Part shown: piece by piece, positions 1-11,899 of the stretch
How positions within the stretch are numbered: position 1 is the stretch's first letter
Layout of the letters: each line of letters begins with the position of its first letter
Source of the DNA: Rhizobium sp. BT04
GTDB taxonomy: Bacteria > Pseudomonadota > Alphaproteobacteria > Rhizobiales > Rhizobiaceae
NCBI RefSeq assembly: GCF_030053135.1
Contig: NZ_CP125652.1
Coordinates: forward strand, 2,743,001-2,807,000
Reading direction: 5' to 3'
DNA length: 64,000 nt
Translations under genes and position numbers: made by a program
The notes under the pieces: generated by a model
Seen by the model: the letters and a program-made list of their open reading frames with translations, nothing else
What the model was told of the DNA's origin: nothing
The model's database searches: none

Positions 1-20
1 TGAGGATCATCACACCGCGC

Positions 21-2543
21 GTGTCGCTCGCTTTTCGCCTGGCGCTGCGCGAGCTGCGCGGCGGCATCCGCGGCTTCTACATTTTCCTGGCCTGCATCGC
101 CCTCGGCACCGGCGCGATCGCCGCCGTCAATTCCGTTTCGCAGTCGATCACCGACACGATCGCCTCGCAGGGGCAGGAGCTGCTGGCGGGCGACGTCCGC
201 TTCGAGCTCAACAACCGCGAAGCCACGCCTCAGGAGTTGGGTTTCCTCGAAGGCCTGGGCACGGTGTCGGTCTCGACGGGCCTGCGCTCGATGGCCCGCA
301 AGCCTGACGGTTCCGACCAGGCGCTGGTCGAGGTCAAGGCGGTCGACGACGCCTACCCGCTCTACGGCAAGTTCGTCGCCGAGCCGGACTATCCGCTCGC
401 AGCCCTGCTTTCAGGCCAGGGCGGCACCTATGGCGCGGTCGCAGCGCCGCTGCTTCTCGATCGGCTCGGCCTTGCGGTCGGCGACGAATTGCTGCTCGGC
501 AATGTCAAGCTCAGCATAACAGGCACTGTTAAAACCGAGCCGGATGCGCTGTCGGAAGGTTTCGGCTTTGCGCCGCGCCTGCTCGTCAGCCGCCGGGCGC
601 TCGAAGCCTCCGGGCTGATCCAGACGGGAAGCCTGGTCGAGCATGCCTATAAGATCCGGCTGGAAAACAAGGCCGCGATGTCGGGCATCCAGGCGCGTGC
701 CGCCAAGGAATTCCCCTCCGCCGGCTGGGCGATCCGCACCAGCGACCGCGCCGCACCCTCGCTCACCGAAAACATCACCCGTTTCTCGCAGTTCCTGACG
801 TTGGTCGGTCTCACCGCGCTGATCGTCGGCGGCGTCGGCGTCGCCAATGCCGTGCGCGCCTTCCTCGATGCCAAACGCACCACCATCGCCACCTTCAAAT
901 GTCTCGGCGCGCCGGCGCAGGTCGTCGTGCTGATCTATCTCTTCCAGATCGCTATCATCGCGCTTGGCGGCATCCTGATCGGTCTGATCATCGGCGCCCT
1001 GTCGCCGATCTTCGCCGCGCAGTTCCTGGCGCAATTCCTGCCGGTCTCGACCACGCCGACCCTTTATCCCGGCGCCCTACTGCTTGCGACGCTCTTCGGC
1101 ATCCTGACGACGCTGGCCTTCGCCATCCTGCCGCTCGGCCATGCCCGCGAAGTGCCGGCGACCGCACTCTTTCGCGAGCAGGGCTTCGAAGCCCGCCGCC
1201 TGCCGTCCTGGCCCTATATCCTGCTTGCCGCGCTGTTCATGGCCGCTCTCGCCGGCCTCGCCGTCCTCACCGCCTATGACCGCTTCATCGCCGTCGTCTT
1301 CGTCGGCGCGATCGTCTTCGCCTTCGTCGTCCTGCGCCTCGTCGCAGCAGCGATCGCCTGGCTTGCGCGCCGCAGCCCGCGCGTCAATTCGCCGGCGCTG
1401 CGGCTTGCGATCGGCAACATCCACCGCCCCGGCGCACTGACGCCCTCGGTCGTGCTCTCGCTCGGCCTTGGCCTGGCGTTGCTGGTGACGCTGACCCTGA
1501 TCGACGGGAACCTGCGCCAGCAGCTGACCGGCCGCATGAACGAGGGTGCGCCGAACTTCTTCTTCGTCGATATCCAGAGCGCCGAGGTCGACGCCTTCCG
1601 CGATCTCGTCCAGGCGCAGGCGCCGCAGGGAAAGCTCGTCGAAGTGCCGATGCTGCGCGGCCGGATCGTCGCCTTCAACGGCGAGGACGTCACCAAGATG
1701 GACGTGCCGGCGGCCGGCCGCTGGGTGCTGAACGGCGACCGCGGCATCACCTATGCCAACACTCTGCCTGAAAACGCCGCCCTCACCGAAGGCAGCTGGT
1801 GGGACAAGGATTACAGCGGCGAGCCGCTCGTCTCCTTCTCCTCGGAAGAGGCCCATGAACTCGGCCTCAAGATCGGCGACAAGGTGACCGTCAACGTGCT
1901 CGGCCGCAATATCACCGCGAAGATCGCCAATCTGCGCCGCGTCCAATGGGAATCGCTGTCGATCAATTTCGTCATGGTCTTCTCGCCGAACACCTTCCGC
2001 GGCGCCCCGCATGCCTGGCTGGCGACCCTGACCGATCCCTCCTCGACACCGGCCGAAGATGCGGCGATCCTGAAATCCGTCACCAACACCTATCCGACGA
2101 TCACCAGCGTGCGCGTCAAGGATGCGATCGATATCGTCAATCAGCTGGTCGCGCAGCTGGCGACCGCGATCCGCGCCGCGGCCTCCGTCGCCCTCATCGC
2201 CTCGATCCTCGTCCTTGCCGGCGCGCTTGCCGCCGGAAACAGGGCGCGCACCCATGACGCGGTGGTGCTGAAGACGCTCGGCGCCACCCGCGCCATGCTG
2301 ATCCGCGCCTTCAGCTACGAATATCTGATCCTCGGGCTCGCGACCGCAATCTTCGCGCTGATCGCCGGCGGCGTCGCCGCCTGGTTCATCGTCGCCCGCA
2401 TCATGCGCCTGCCCTCGACCTTTCTGCCCGACGTCGCAGGGCTGACGCTGGTGACCGCGCTCGTCCTGACCGTCGGCATCGGCCTGATCGGCACCTGGCG
2501 CATCCTCGGGCAGAAAGCGGCACCTGTCTTGCGCGAGCTTTGA
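21..2543 (+). CDS. FtsX-family ABC transporter permease (YbbP-like)
   Basis: This 840-residue inner-membrane protein has the duplicated FtsX/MacB plan. There is an N-terminal membrane segment near residues 20-38, a periplasmic core to about 250, and an FtsX unit around 260-385. A second group of membrane segments and a second periplasmic part follow, and the last FtsX unit spans about 715-835. The marker phrases TFKCLGAPAQ and VLKTLGATRA start equivalent helices in the two units. Relatives work with a LolD/YbbA-type ATPase to move or extract envelope lipids or lipoproteins; the substrate is unknown. The start is GTG at 21. A TGA at bases 1-3 may end the partner ATPase gene just outside the window, which is inference. 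Confidence 0.85.
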   Translation: MSLAFRLALRELRGGIRGFYIFLACIALGTGAIAAVNSVSQSITDTIASQGQELLAGDVRFELNNREATPQELGFLEGLGTVSVSTGLRSMARKPDGSDQALVEVKAVDDAYPLYGKFVAEPDYPLAALLSGQGGTYGAVAAPLLLDRLGLAVGDELLLGNVKLSITGTVKTEPDALSEGFGFAPRLLVSRRALEASGLIQTGSLVEHAYKIRLENKAAMSGIQARAAKEFPSAGWAIRTSDRAAPSLTENITRFSQFLTLVGLTALIVGGVGVANAVRAFLDAKRTTIATFKCLGAPAQVVVLIYLFQIAIIALGGILIGLIIGALSPIFAAQFLAQFLPVSTTPTLYPGALLLATLFGILTTLAFAILPLGHAREVPATALFREQGFEARRLPSWPYILLAALFMAALAGLAVLTAYDRFIAVVFVGAIVFAFVVLRLVAAAIAWLARRSPRVNSPALRLAIGNIHRPGALTPSVVLSLGLGLALLVTLTLIDGNLRQQLTGRMNEGAPNFFFVDIQSAEVDAFRDLVQAQAPQGKLVEVPMLRGRIVAFNGEDVTKMDVPAAGRWVLNGDRGITYANTLPENAALTEGSWWDKDYSGEPLVSFSSEEAHELGLKIGDKVTVNVLGRNITAKIANLRRVQWESLSINFVMVFSPNTFRGAPHAWLATLTDPSSTPAEDAAILKSVTNTYPTITSVRVKDAIDIVNQLVAQLATAIRAAASVALIASILVLAGALAAGNRARTHDAVVLKTLGATRAMLIRAFSYEYLILGLATAIFALIAGGVAAWFIVARIMRLPSTFLPDVAGLTLVTALVLTVGIGLIGTWRILGQKAAPVLREL

Positions 2544-2589
2544 GCCGGCAGCGGCACCCAAACCCTTCACCTTACGGCGATTTAACCGG

Positions 2590-2720
2590 CCGAGCCCTCG
2601 CAAGGCTCTTGTTTGCGAGGGGCGAAAGCCTCATATTATCCGCAGGCATGCTGGAGCTCCGCAGCGGCGCCCGGGTCGAAAACCCCGACACCGTATCTCC
2701 ATCGGAGCTTGTAAGAGGAA
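2590..2720 (+). promoter_or_regulatory. Structured 5' leader of the Bax-inhibitor gene (candidate ybhL leader)
   Basis: The gap upstream of the Bax-inhibitor-1 gene can fold into two clear stems. CCCTCGCAA at 2595-2603 pairs perfectly with 2613-2621, and AGCTCCG at 2655-2661 pairs perfectly with 2703-2709. The second stem encloses a small GGGT/ACCC hairpin and ends just before the ribosome binding site (GAGGAA) of the gene at 2724. Alphaproteobacterial YbhL/BI-1 genes are known to carry a conserved 'ybhL leader' RNA of unknown ligand. Assignment to that family is from gene context and memory, not from a covariance search. Confidence 0.5.
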
Positions 2721-2723
2721 ACT

Positions 2724-3452
2724 ATGGCTGATCTTCGTAACTATCAAAGCCGCGCTCAGACCGGCGAGATGATTGATCAAGGCCTGCGCGCTTATATGCT
2801 CAAGGTCTACAACCTGATGGCGCTGGGTCTGGCGATCACCGGTGTGGCCGCATATCTGTCGTTCCAATTCGCTTTCGCCAACGGCGAACTGACCGCTTTC
2901 GGCCAGGCGATCTATGTGAGCCCGCTGAAGTGGGTGGTCATTCTGGCGCCGCTGGCTCTGGTGTTCTTCCTGAGCTTCCGGATCCATAGCATGACGGTGA
3001 GCGCCGCCCAGACGACGTTCGCGATCTATGCCGCGCTTGTCGGCCTGTCGCTCTCGTCGATCTTCCTGATCTACACCGGCCAGAGCGTCGTGCAGACCTT
3101 CTTCGTCACCGCCGCCTCCTTCGGCGCGCTGTCGCTTTACGGCTACACGACGAAGCGTGACCTGTCGGCGATGGGCTCGTTCCTGATCATGGGTCTGTTC
3201 GGCCTGATCATCGCTTCGCTGGTCAACATCTTCCTGGCTTCGTCGGCCGTGCAGTTCGCGATCTCGGTGCTCGGCGTTCTGATCTTCGCAGGCCTCACCG
3301 CCTACGACACACAGCGGATCAAGGAACTGTACCTGGAAGCCGATGACGTCGCTGTCGCCGGCCGCAAGGCGATCATGGGCGCACTGACGCTCTATCTCGA
3401 CTTCATCAACCTCTTCATGTTCCTGCTGCAGTTCATGGGCAACCGCAAATAA
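2724..3452 (+). CDS. Bax inhibitor-1/YccA (YbhL) family membrane protein
   Basis: The protein has 242 residues: a short hydrophilic N-terminus and then about seven closely packed membrane helices, ending in FMFLLQFMGNRK. The LTAYDTQRIKELY segment before the last helices is typical of the BI-1/YbhL family. These inner-membrane proteins are linked to calcium leak and membrane stress, but their bacterial role is not settled. The ATG at 2724 follows GAGGAA at good distance. The gene stands alone, with a structured leader upstream and a strong intrinsic terminator downstream, so it is probably monocistronic and controlled through its leader. Confidence 0.9.
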   Translation: MADLRNYQSRAQTGEMIDQGLRAYMLKVYNLMALGLAITGVAAYLSFQFAFANGELTAFGQAIYVSPLKWVVILAPLALVFFLSFRIHSMTVSAAQTTFAIYAALVGLSLSSIFLIYTGQSVVQTFFVTAASFGALSLYGYTTKRDLSAMGSFLIMGLFGLIIASLVNIFLASSAVQFAISVLGVLIFAGLTAYDTQRIKELYLEADDVAVAGRKAIMGALTLYLDFINLFMFLLQFMGNRK

Positions 3453-3471
3453 GCAGGACGGACTGAGATCG

Positions 3472-3500
3472 AAAAGGCGGCTTCGGCCGCCTTTTTTGTT
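3472..3500 (+). terminator. Rho-independent terminator after the Bax-inhibitor gene
   Basis: AAGGCGGC (3474-3481), a TTCG tetraloop, and GCCGCCTT (3486-3493) form a perfect 8-bp stem. It runs straight into TTTTTTGTT. The hairpin starts 20 bases after the stop codon of the BI-1 gene. Confidence 0.9.
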
Positions 3501-3562
3501 GCGCCGGTTTCGCAGCAGTGGTTTTAGGTAAGCCCTCTCATTCCGATGGACCAGCCCCCGAA

Positions 3563-4120
3563 ATGTCCTTCCTCCTGCGCGATGCCTCGCAAGCCGACAT
3601 TCCCGCCATTGCCGATATCTATCGCGAATCCGTCCTGAACGGCGTGGCGAGCTATGAGATCGTGCCGCCTTCCGAGGCCGAGATGGCGCAGCGTTTTTCG
3701 GCGATCGTCAGCCAGCGCTATCCTTATATCGCCGCCGTCGATGCCGACGGAGGTCTGCTCGGCTATGCCTACGCCTCGGCCTTTCGCACGCGCCCCGCCT
3801 ATCGCTGGATGGTCGAGGATTCGATCTATCTGGCCCCTGAGGCGCGCGGACGCGGCGTCGGCAAACTGTTGATGGCCGAACTGATCAACCGCTGCACCGA
3901 TCTCGGTTTCCGTCAAATGACCGCCGTCATCGGCGGTGCCAGCCCTGCCTCGATCGCGCTTCATCTCAAGGCAGGCTTCGTGGAGGTTGGCCTGATGAGG
4001 GGCACCGGCTACAAGCACGGCCGTTGGCTGGATACGATGGTCATGCAGCGCGCCCTCGGCGAAGGCATGACAACCGCTCCGGATCCGTCCACCTATCCCG
4101 GCACGCTGTTTGCCGGCTGA
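3563..4120 (+). CDS. GNAT-family N-acetyltransferase (phosphinothricin/methionine-derivative acetyltransferase-like)
   Basis: The protein has 185 residues. The acetyl-CoA-binding motif A is visible as EARGRGVGKLLM near residue 95, with the preceding strand SIYLAP. The beginning RDASQADIPAIADIYRESV and the later GGASPASIALHLKAGF match the Pat/MddA-type GNAT group. That group acetylates phosphinothricin-like compounds or methionine sulfoximine/sulfone, so the true substrate is unproved. The ATG at 3563 is preferred over an upstream GTG at 3518 because the family begins at the beta-1 strand right after it. The gene is convergent with the DUF2794 gene, leaving only 6 bases between stops. Confidence 0.85.
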   Translation: MSFLLRDASQADIPAIADIYRESVLNGVASYEIVPPSEAEMAQRFSAIVSQRYPYIAAVDADGGLLGYAYASAFRTRPAYRWMVEDSIYLAPEARGRGVGKLLMAELINRCTDLGFRQMTAVIGGASPASIALHLKAGFVEVGLMRGTGYKHGRWLDTMVMQRALGEGMTTAPDPSTYPGTLFAG

Positions 4121-4126
4121 TACGGC

Positions 4127-4528
4127 CTACTTGTCGACGAGCTTCAGGGCCTTGTCGAACACCTTCAGCACCTGATTCAGCTCGTGACCGCGCTTCAGGA
4201 TCGTGCCGTGGATATTGATCACCGAATAGGCGCCCTGCTTGGCCGCCATCTTCGGATTTTTCTCGATGCGGAAGAGCGGCATTTCGCCGGAGCGCTTGAA
4301 GACGGAGAAGACCGCCTTGTCCTTCAGGTGATCGATCGCGTAGTCGCGCCATTCGCCGTCGCCGACCATGCGGCCGTAGATCCACAGGATCGCGTCCAGT
4401 TCGCGCCGATGAAAAGTCACCGGAAGCGGGTCCTTGCTTTGTTTGTATTCCCTGAGATCGACGACGACTGAGGAACTATTGTCGACGGAACGGCTTTCGC
4501 CGTGTCGCAAATCCGGCTGATCTGTCAT
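4127..4528 (-). CDS. DUF2794 family protein
   Basis: This soluble 133-residue protein carries a central block with FHRRELDAILWIYGRMV and VFSVFKRSGEMPLFRIEKNP. I recognise it as the DUF2794 family of Rhizobiales; no function is known. It ends in a helix (VLKVFDKALKLVDK). ATG at 4528 was chosen because GGGAG lies at correct spacing upstream. An in-frame start 20 codons earlier has no such site. The gene converges with the GNAT gene. Confidence 0.8.
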   Translation of the reverse strand: MTDQPDLRHGESRSVDNSSSVVVDLREYKQSKDPLPVTFHRRELDAILWIYGRMVGDGEWRDYAIDHLKDKAVFSVFKRSGEMPLFRIEKNPKMAAKQGAYSVINIHGTILKRGHELNQVLKVFDKALKLVDK

Positions 4529-4814
4529 CAGGTCTCCCAAGGCCTCCGCTTGTGACAGGAGAGTGACAGTGTGCCCGACCCGCCGCAAATTGCAAGAGTA
4601 CCGCCCGTCACATTCGGCCGCAGTCTGATAGCGCTAACGCTTTCTCTGCAGCGCCGCATTTCAGTCAAAACAGCGCCTCATTTGCAGGAGAATTATGAAT
4701 CCCCGGTTTGGCGCCAGCGCGCCAAAGGGCCCGGCGGAGCGTATCGACCTTAACCCCAGCCCCGAATACGCTCAGCCGGGCCGCCCGGTACTTCATCCGC
4801 AACCGGATGAAATC

Positions 4815-5555
4815 TCAGATGTTTTTTCCAGCCATCACCACGGTCGCGCCAAGGATCGCAGCCGGATCGCCGTTGTCGGTCGCCGATTGTAGCAGGATCG
4901 CGCAGCCTTCGAGCTGCGGCCGCTGCAGGACGCTCGCCGGCAGCGTCAGACTGGTCGCCTTGCCGTCCCACATACCGACCGTTTCGACATTGGTGACGCT
5001 GTGCAGATAGGACAGCTTCTTCCCGCTGTTTTCGCCTTTTTCGACGTCGATCGTCTTTTCCTTGTCGAAATAGACCATCACGACATTGGCTTTGCCCTGC
5101 CCCGCGCCGATCTTGATCTCCAGCTCGTCGCCGCGCATCGCCGCGCTGATCGGGACGGTCAGCCCGTTGCCTTCGCTGCTATAGGTGTCGATCTTGCCGT
5201 TGATGCCGTTGAGATCAGCGCCGGCCAGATGGCCGCGCCCGTTGACGATGGCCTGCGGCGTGTAGACGTTGCTGCGGCCCATCGTTCTGGCATAGCCGTA
5301 TTGCCGCTCGGTGTTTTCCTTGGAGCTCAGCGTATCGGCCCAGCCGAGATAGTTCCAGTAATCGACATGATAGGCGAGCGCGATGACATCGCCCTGGTTC
5401 ACCAGCTTGCGGAAAGCGGCATCAGCCGGAGGACAGGAAGAGCAGCCCTGCGCCGTGAACAGTTCGACGACACCTTTCGGCGTGCCGTCTTCGGCCTGCA
5501 AGGGGCCTGAGAGAACAACGCCGGCGATCAGCGGAATCAAAAAACGGGGGGACAT
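4815..5555 (-). CDS. DUF1223 secreted thioredoxin-like protein
   Basis: A signal peptide (about residues 1-21, ending SGPLQA) precedes the DUF1223 domain. VVELFTAQGCSSCPPAD carries a CxxC pair in a thioredoxin-like position, followed by HVDYWNYLGWAD. These features are typical of DUF1223 proteins, which are thought to sit in the periplasm with a redox-type fold. No substrate is known. The length of 246 residues is normal for the family. AGGTG lies just upstream of the ATG at 5555. The gene lies downstream of acnA in the same direction, but a strong terminator separates them, so it is probably an independent unit. Confidence 0.8.
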   Translation of the reverse strand: MSPRFLIPLIAGVVLSGPLQAEDGTPKGVVELFTAQGCSSCPPADAAFRKLVNQGDVIALAYHVDYWNYLGWADTLSSKENTERQYGYARTMGRSNVYTPQAIVNGRGHLAGADLNGINGKIDTYSSEGNGLTVPISAAMRGDELEIKIGAGQGKANVVMVYFDKEKTIDVEKGENSGKKLSYLHSVTNVETVGMWDGKATSLTLPASVLQRPQLEGCAILLQSATDNGDPAAILGATVVMAGKNI

Positions 5556-5730
5556 TCACCTGCACCTCTTTTTCAGCGCCGACGGCGTGTTGGAACCGGA
5601 GGCTCTGACATATGAACGTACGAATAATCCTTCCGGGTCCAAACGAAAAGTCACGAACGGGTGAGACGCAGCGCTGCCGGAACCCGCGGAAAACAAATCA
5701 TCGTGAGCTGGCCAAATTACTGTCGCCGCA

Positions 5731-5764
5731 AAGAAAAGCCGCCGGAAACTGCTCTCCGGCGGCC
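5731..5764 (-). terminator. Rho-independent terminator of acnA
   Basis: Read on the minus strand, GCCGCCGGA and TCCGGCGGC (plus-strand 5738-5746 and 5755-5763) form a perfect 9-bp stem with an 8-base loop. It is followed by TTTTCTTT. It lies 25 bases beyond the acnA stop codon. Confidence 0.9.
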
Positions 5765-5788
5765 ATTATCAGTCGAGTCTCTTAAAAA

Positions 5789-8479
<2,691 letters not shown>

Positions 8480-8741
8480 GAGAGACCCCGTTTCTGATAG
8501 CCAACACAGTCGTGCGAACGCCTATGCACTTAATGCACATCAGGATGCGGGTACGGCCATTTCCGCTGTCCGCACGTGGAACAGACGCTCCAAGTTCGGC
8601 GCAAGGATGAAATTCACGCCGACCGCTGGCGTGGTTGCAGGTCTTATAGATAATTTCCTAAAAACTTGCCATACCCGAACGCAGTCAAAACCGGACATTT
8701 TTTGACCCCTCCGGAAGCCGAAACCAGGAAAGACCCGACGT

Positions 8742-9386
8742 ATGCATCTCACCGCCGAAAATCTGGCCGCAAGGCGCGGTGAGGATCTGATTTTCGTTAA
8801 CATTTCCTTTCACTTGGCAGCCGGCGAGGCGCTTGTGCTGACGGGCAGAAATGGATCGGGAAAGTCCACTTTGCTGCGTGTCATCGCCGGCCTTCTCAAG
8901 CCGGAAAAAGGCACCGTCATCTTCCGCGACGGAGAGGGCTGGAAAGACCGGCATCCGGGCGAAGCCAGCCACTACCTTGGCCATCGAAACGCGATGAAGA
9001 ATGAACTTACAGTTGCAGAGAATCTGGAATTCTGGCGAGCCTTTCTCGGCCACCCCGGCACTGCCGGCCTCCCGCTTGAAGAAGCCGCTGAGGCCGTCGG
9101 CCTCTCAGGAATCACCCACCTTCCCTTCGGTTATCTCTCCGCCGGCCAGCAGCGCCGGATAGCCTTCGCCAAACTGCTCGTCGCCCACCGCCCCGTCTGG
9201 ATCCTCGACGAACCCACAGCCGCACTCGATGCCAGCGCCGACCGGCTGCTGGCCGAATTGATCGCAGCGCATCTGGCACAGGGCGGCATCGTGCTGGCGG
9301 CAACGCATCAGCCGCTGGGGCTGGAGAATGTGCAGCAAATGAAGATGACGGGCTTTGCCGGCGTGGATCATGGGGTATGGGGATGA
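8742..9386 (+). CDS. ccmA: Heme exporter ATP-binding protein CcmA
   Basis: CcmA (214 residues) is the ATPase of the CcmABCD complex, which releases holo-CcmE during cytochrome c maturation. Walker A reads TGRNGSGKSTLLR near residue 36. The signature is YLSAGQQRRIAFAKLL and Walker B is WILDEPTAALD. LGHRNAMKNELTV is typical of CcmA. AGGAAAG precedes the ATG. It heads a plus-strand ccm operon. An inverted-repeat element fills the 241-base gap before ccmB. Confidence 0.95.
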   Translation: MHLTAENLAARRGEDLIFVNISFHLAAGEALVLTGRNGSGKSTLLRVIAGLLKPEKGTVIFRDGEGWKDRHPGEASHYLGHRNAMKNELTVAENLEFWRAFLGHPGTAGLPLEEAAEAVGLSGITHLPFGYLSAGQQRRIAFAKLLVAHRPVWILDEPTAALDASADRLLAELIAAHLAQGGIVLAATHQPLGLENVQQMKMTGFAGVDHGVWG

Positions 9387-9418
9387 TGGTCTGTGGGTAT
9401 TTGTCAGAGTTTGAGGGC

Positions 9419-9599
9419 AAGACCCCTCCCCAACCCCTCCCCATAAGGGGGAGGGGCTACTTTGCCGCGCCGTCCGATGCAAACCTCATCGTTGCAGTCA
9501 GCGGGACGGTAACAGCCTGCCAGATCTTTGCTTTTGGCCACTGCCGCGCACCGCAACTTAGCCCCTCCCCCTTGTGGGGAGGGGTTGGGGAGGGGTCTT
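9419..9599. repeat. 41-bp inverted-repeat pair between ccmA and ccmB
   Basis: Bases 9419-9459 and 9559-9599 are inverted copies of the same 41-base C/G-rich sequence, with one mismatch by eye. Both are built of CCCCTCCCC blocks. They flank 99 bases of less repetitive sequence with no convincing gene. I recall such CCCCTCCCC-type units as dispersed intergenic repeats in rhizobia. The fold could form a very long hairpin in the ccm transcript, between the ATPase and permease genes. The ftsY gene carries a similar arrangement. Confidence 0.8.
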
Positions 9600-9627
9600 T
9601 TCAACACACCTCTTCAGAGCGCCCCGC

Positions 9628-10287
9628 ATGACCGCCCTCTTCCTCCGCGACCTCAAGCTCTCGATCCGCGCCGGCGGCGGTGCTCTGATCGGCGTGCTGT
9701 TCTTCCTGACCATCGTCGCCGTCATTCCCTTCGGCGTCGGTCCTGATCTCAAGCTGCTGTCGCGCATCGGTCCCGCCATCGTCTGGATCGGCGCGTTGCT
9801 TGCCGCCCTTCTCGGCCTCGACCGCCTGTTCCAGGCCGAGCGCGACGACGGATCGCTCGACCTGATGCTGATGCAGGAAACGCCGCTCGTCCTTACCGTG
9901 CTGGTCAAATGCCTCGCCCACTGGACGGCCACCAGCCTGCCGCTCGTCATCGCCTCGCCGCTGCTCGGCCTCTTCATGAATATGGACGAGACGGCGATCG
10001 GTGCGACCATGCTGACGCTGCTTGTGGGATCGCCGGCCATCACCTTCATCGGCGCCGTCGGCGCCGCCGTCGCCGTGGCGCTGCCCCGTGGCGGCCTGCT
10101 GGTCTCGATCCTCGTGCTACCCTTGACCATCCCGGTGCTGATCTTCGGCGTCAGCGCCACCTATGCTGCGGTCGAAGATCCGGCCCCCTTCCTGCCGCCT
10201 TTTCTCATCCTGATCGCGCTGACACTCTTCTTTGCCGTTATCGGTCCGGCCGCCGCTGCCCTGGCGCTGCGAAACACGGCGGATTGA
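9628..10287 (+). CDS. ccmB: Heme exporter permease CcmB
   Basis: This 219-residue integral membrane protein has about six hydrophobic helices and begins [18 protein letters not shown], typical of CcmB. It pairs with CcmA in the ABC part of the cytochrome c maturation machine. [20 protein letters not shown] is a family hallmark. ATG at 9628 is chosen over an in-frame ATG 54 bases earlier, because the earlier one lies inside the repeat element and would add a non-conserved leader. Confidence 0.94.
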   Translation: MTALFLRDLKLSIRAGGGALIGVLFFLTIVAVIPFGVGPDLKLLSRIGPAIVWIGALLAALLGLDRLFQAERDDGSLDLMLMQETPLVLTVLVKCLAHWTATSLPLVIASPLLGLFMNMDETAIGATMLTLLVGSPAITFIGAVGAAVAVALPRGGLLVSILVLPLTIPVLIFGVSATYAAVEDPAPFLPPFLILIALTLFFAVIGPAAAALALRNTAD

Positions 10288-10334
10288 CCAGCCATTCGAT
10301 TGCGGGAAAAGCCGGATCAAGGTAAGGAACGGTC

Positions 10335-11102
10335 ATGAACGAAACGAGCCTTGCCATCAGCAAATTCAGCGATCTCGCCAACCCGACGCGGTTTCTGGCG
10401 CTGGCGGCGCGCGCCATTCCCTGGCTGGCCGGCATCACCGCCCTCTGTTTTATCGTCGGCCTCTATCTGAGCTTCGCCACCGCGGGCGATTATCAGCAGG
10501 GCGAGACCGTGCGCATCATGTATATCCATGTGCCCTCGGCCTGGCTTTCGATGATGTGCTACACGATCATGAGCATATCGGCGATCGGCACGCTCGTCTG
10601 GCGCCATCCGCTGGCCGATGTCTCGGCCAAGGCAGCAGCCCCGCTCGGCGCCGCCTTCACCCTGCTTGCCCTCGTTACCGGCTCGCTCTGGGGCAAGCCG
10701 ATGTGGGGCACCTGGTGGGTCTGGGATGCGCGGCTGACCTCCGTCTTCATTCTCTTTCTGATGTATCTCGGGCTGATTGCGCTCAGCCGCGCCATCGACG
10801 ATCCGTCGAAGGCCGCACGCGTCAGCGCCGTGCTCATCCTCGTCGGCTTCGTCAACATCCCGATCATCAAATTCTCCGTGGAATGGTGGAACACGCTGCA
10901 TCAGTCGGCAAGCGTGCTGCGTCTCGACGGCCCGGCGATCGATCCGGAATTCCTGCGGCCGCTCTTCGTCATGGCGATCGCCTTCACCCTGCTCTTCTTC
11001 ACCCTGCATATCATGGCGATGAGGAACGAGATCTGGCGCCGCCGCATCGCCGCCCAGCGCCGCCTCGCCGCCCGCATGGCCAGCCGCGAGGAACAGACTT
11101 GA
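10335..11102 (+). CDS. ccmC: Heme exporter protein CcmC
   Basis: CcmC (255 residues) is the inner-membrane heme-handling protein that loads heme on CcmE. The tryptophan-rich WWD motif is seen as [12 protein letters not shown] near residue 135. Conserved heme-ligating histidine regions are [11 protein letters not shown] and [10 protein letters not shown]. Six membrane helices are expected. It follows ccmB by 47 bases. Its TGA overlaps the TTG start of ccmD by two bases, showing translational coupling. Confidence 0.95.
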   Translation: MNETSLAISKFSDLANPTRFLALAARAIPWLAGITALCFIVGLYLSFATAGDYQQGETVRIMYIHVPSAWLSMMCYTIMSISAIGTLVWRHPLADVSAKAAAPLGAAFTLLALVTGSLWGKPMWGTWWVWDARLTSVFILFLMYLGLIALSRAIDDPSKAARVSAVLILVGFVNIPIIKFSVEWWNTLHQSASVLRLDGPAIDPEFLRPLFVMAIAFTLLFFTLHIMAMRNEIWRRRIAAQRRLAARMASREEQT

Positions 11103-11266
11103 CGCACGCCTTCTACGTCTACGCCTCCTACGGCTTCGCAGCCCTCGTAACGGTCGCCGTCACGCTCTGGACCTGGGCCGACGGGCGGGCGCGCCGCCGG
11201 GAACTCGCGAGCCTCGAAGCCGCGGGCATTCGCCGCCGCTCGGCACGCACTGGGGACGGGCAATGA
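11099..11266 (+). CDS. ccmD: Heme exporter protein CcmD
   Basis: This small 55-residue protein has one membrane helix ([20 protein letters not shown]) and then a basic tail RARRREL. That is the usual form of CcmD, which stabilises the CcmABC-CcmE complex. The start is TTG at 11099, overlapping the ccmC stop. Its own TGA overlaps the ATG of the next gene in ATGA. The order ccmC-ccmD-ccmG fixes the identity better than the sequence does. Confidence 0.88.
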   Translation: MTHAFYVYASYGFAALVTVAVTLWTWADGRARRRELASLEAAGIRRRSARTGDGQ

Positions 11267-11871
11267 GCGAGACGCCGGAAATCCCGCCCGCCAAGCAGCG
11301 AGGGCGCGGCAGCTTCGTGCTGGCGCTTCTGCCGCTGATCGTCTTCGGCGGCATTGCGGCAACTGCCGCGAAGATGCTCTACGACCAGGATTTTCACGGC
11401 AAGAACATCACCGAAATCCCTTCCGCCCTGATCGGCACCAAGGCGCCGACGCTGAACCTTCCGCCACTCGATGGCGCCAACCTGCCGGCGCTGACCGATG
11501 CAGCGATCAAGGGCAAGCTCACCCTCGTCAACGTCTTCGCCTCCTGGTGCATTCCCTGCCGCGACGAACATCCTGTTTTGAAAGAACTGGCAAAAGACGG
11601 ACGGCTGAACATCGTCGCCATCAACTACAAGGACCAGAGCGACAACGCCCTGCGTTTCCTCGGTGAGCTCGGCAATCCCTACCAAGCGATCGGCATCGAT
11701 CCGAACGGCAAGGCGGCGATCGACTGGGGCGTCTACGGCATTCCGGAAAGCTACCTGGTCGCCCCCGACGGCACGATTCTCTACAAGCGCGTCGGCCCGT
11801 TCGACGATGTCAGCCTGAAGGAAGGGCTGTTTCCGGCGATGGAAAAGGCATTGGGCAAGCCGGTTTCCTAG
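11263..11871 (+). CDS. ccmG: Thiol:disulfide interchange protein CcmG/DsbE
   Basis: This periplasmic, membrane-anchored thioredoxin (202 residues) reduces apocytochrome c for heme attachment. A membrane anchor covers about residues 15-35. The active site [13 protein letters not shown] (CxxC) and the later [13 protein letters not shown] loop with its cis-proline are clear. The ATG is in ATGA overlap with ccmD. It is the last gene of the ccm operon here; ccmE, ccmF and ccmH are not in the window, as is usual for split rhizobial ccm loci. Confidence 0.94.
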   Translation: MSETPEIPPAKQRGRGSFVLALLPLIVFGGIAATAAKMLYDQDFHGKNITEIPSALIGTKAPTLNLPPLDGANLPALTDAAIKGKLTLVNVFASWCIPCRDEHPVLKELAKDGRLNIVAINYKDQSDNALRFLGELGNPYQAIGIDPNGKAAIDWGVYGIPESYLVAPDGTILYKRVGPFDDVSLKEGLFPAMEKALGKPVS

Positions 11872-11899
11872 CGAGGGGTCTTTCCGGGACAAAGAAGCA

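Noticed and set aside
1077..2603. 508-codon minus-strand frame opposite the FtsX permease
   Set aside because: It is an Asp/Arg/Gly-rich shadow typical of antisense to a GC-rich membrane protein gene.
2540..2731. 63-codon ORF overlapping the Bax-inhibitor leader
   Set aside because: It overlaps stable stems and the next start, and has no family features; a structured leader explains the region better.
4695..4892. 65-codon plus-strand ORF with a good ribosome site (GGAG)
   Set aside because: It runs into the 3' end of the DUF1223 gene on the other strand and has no recognisable sequence; kept out as more likely chance.
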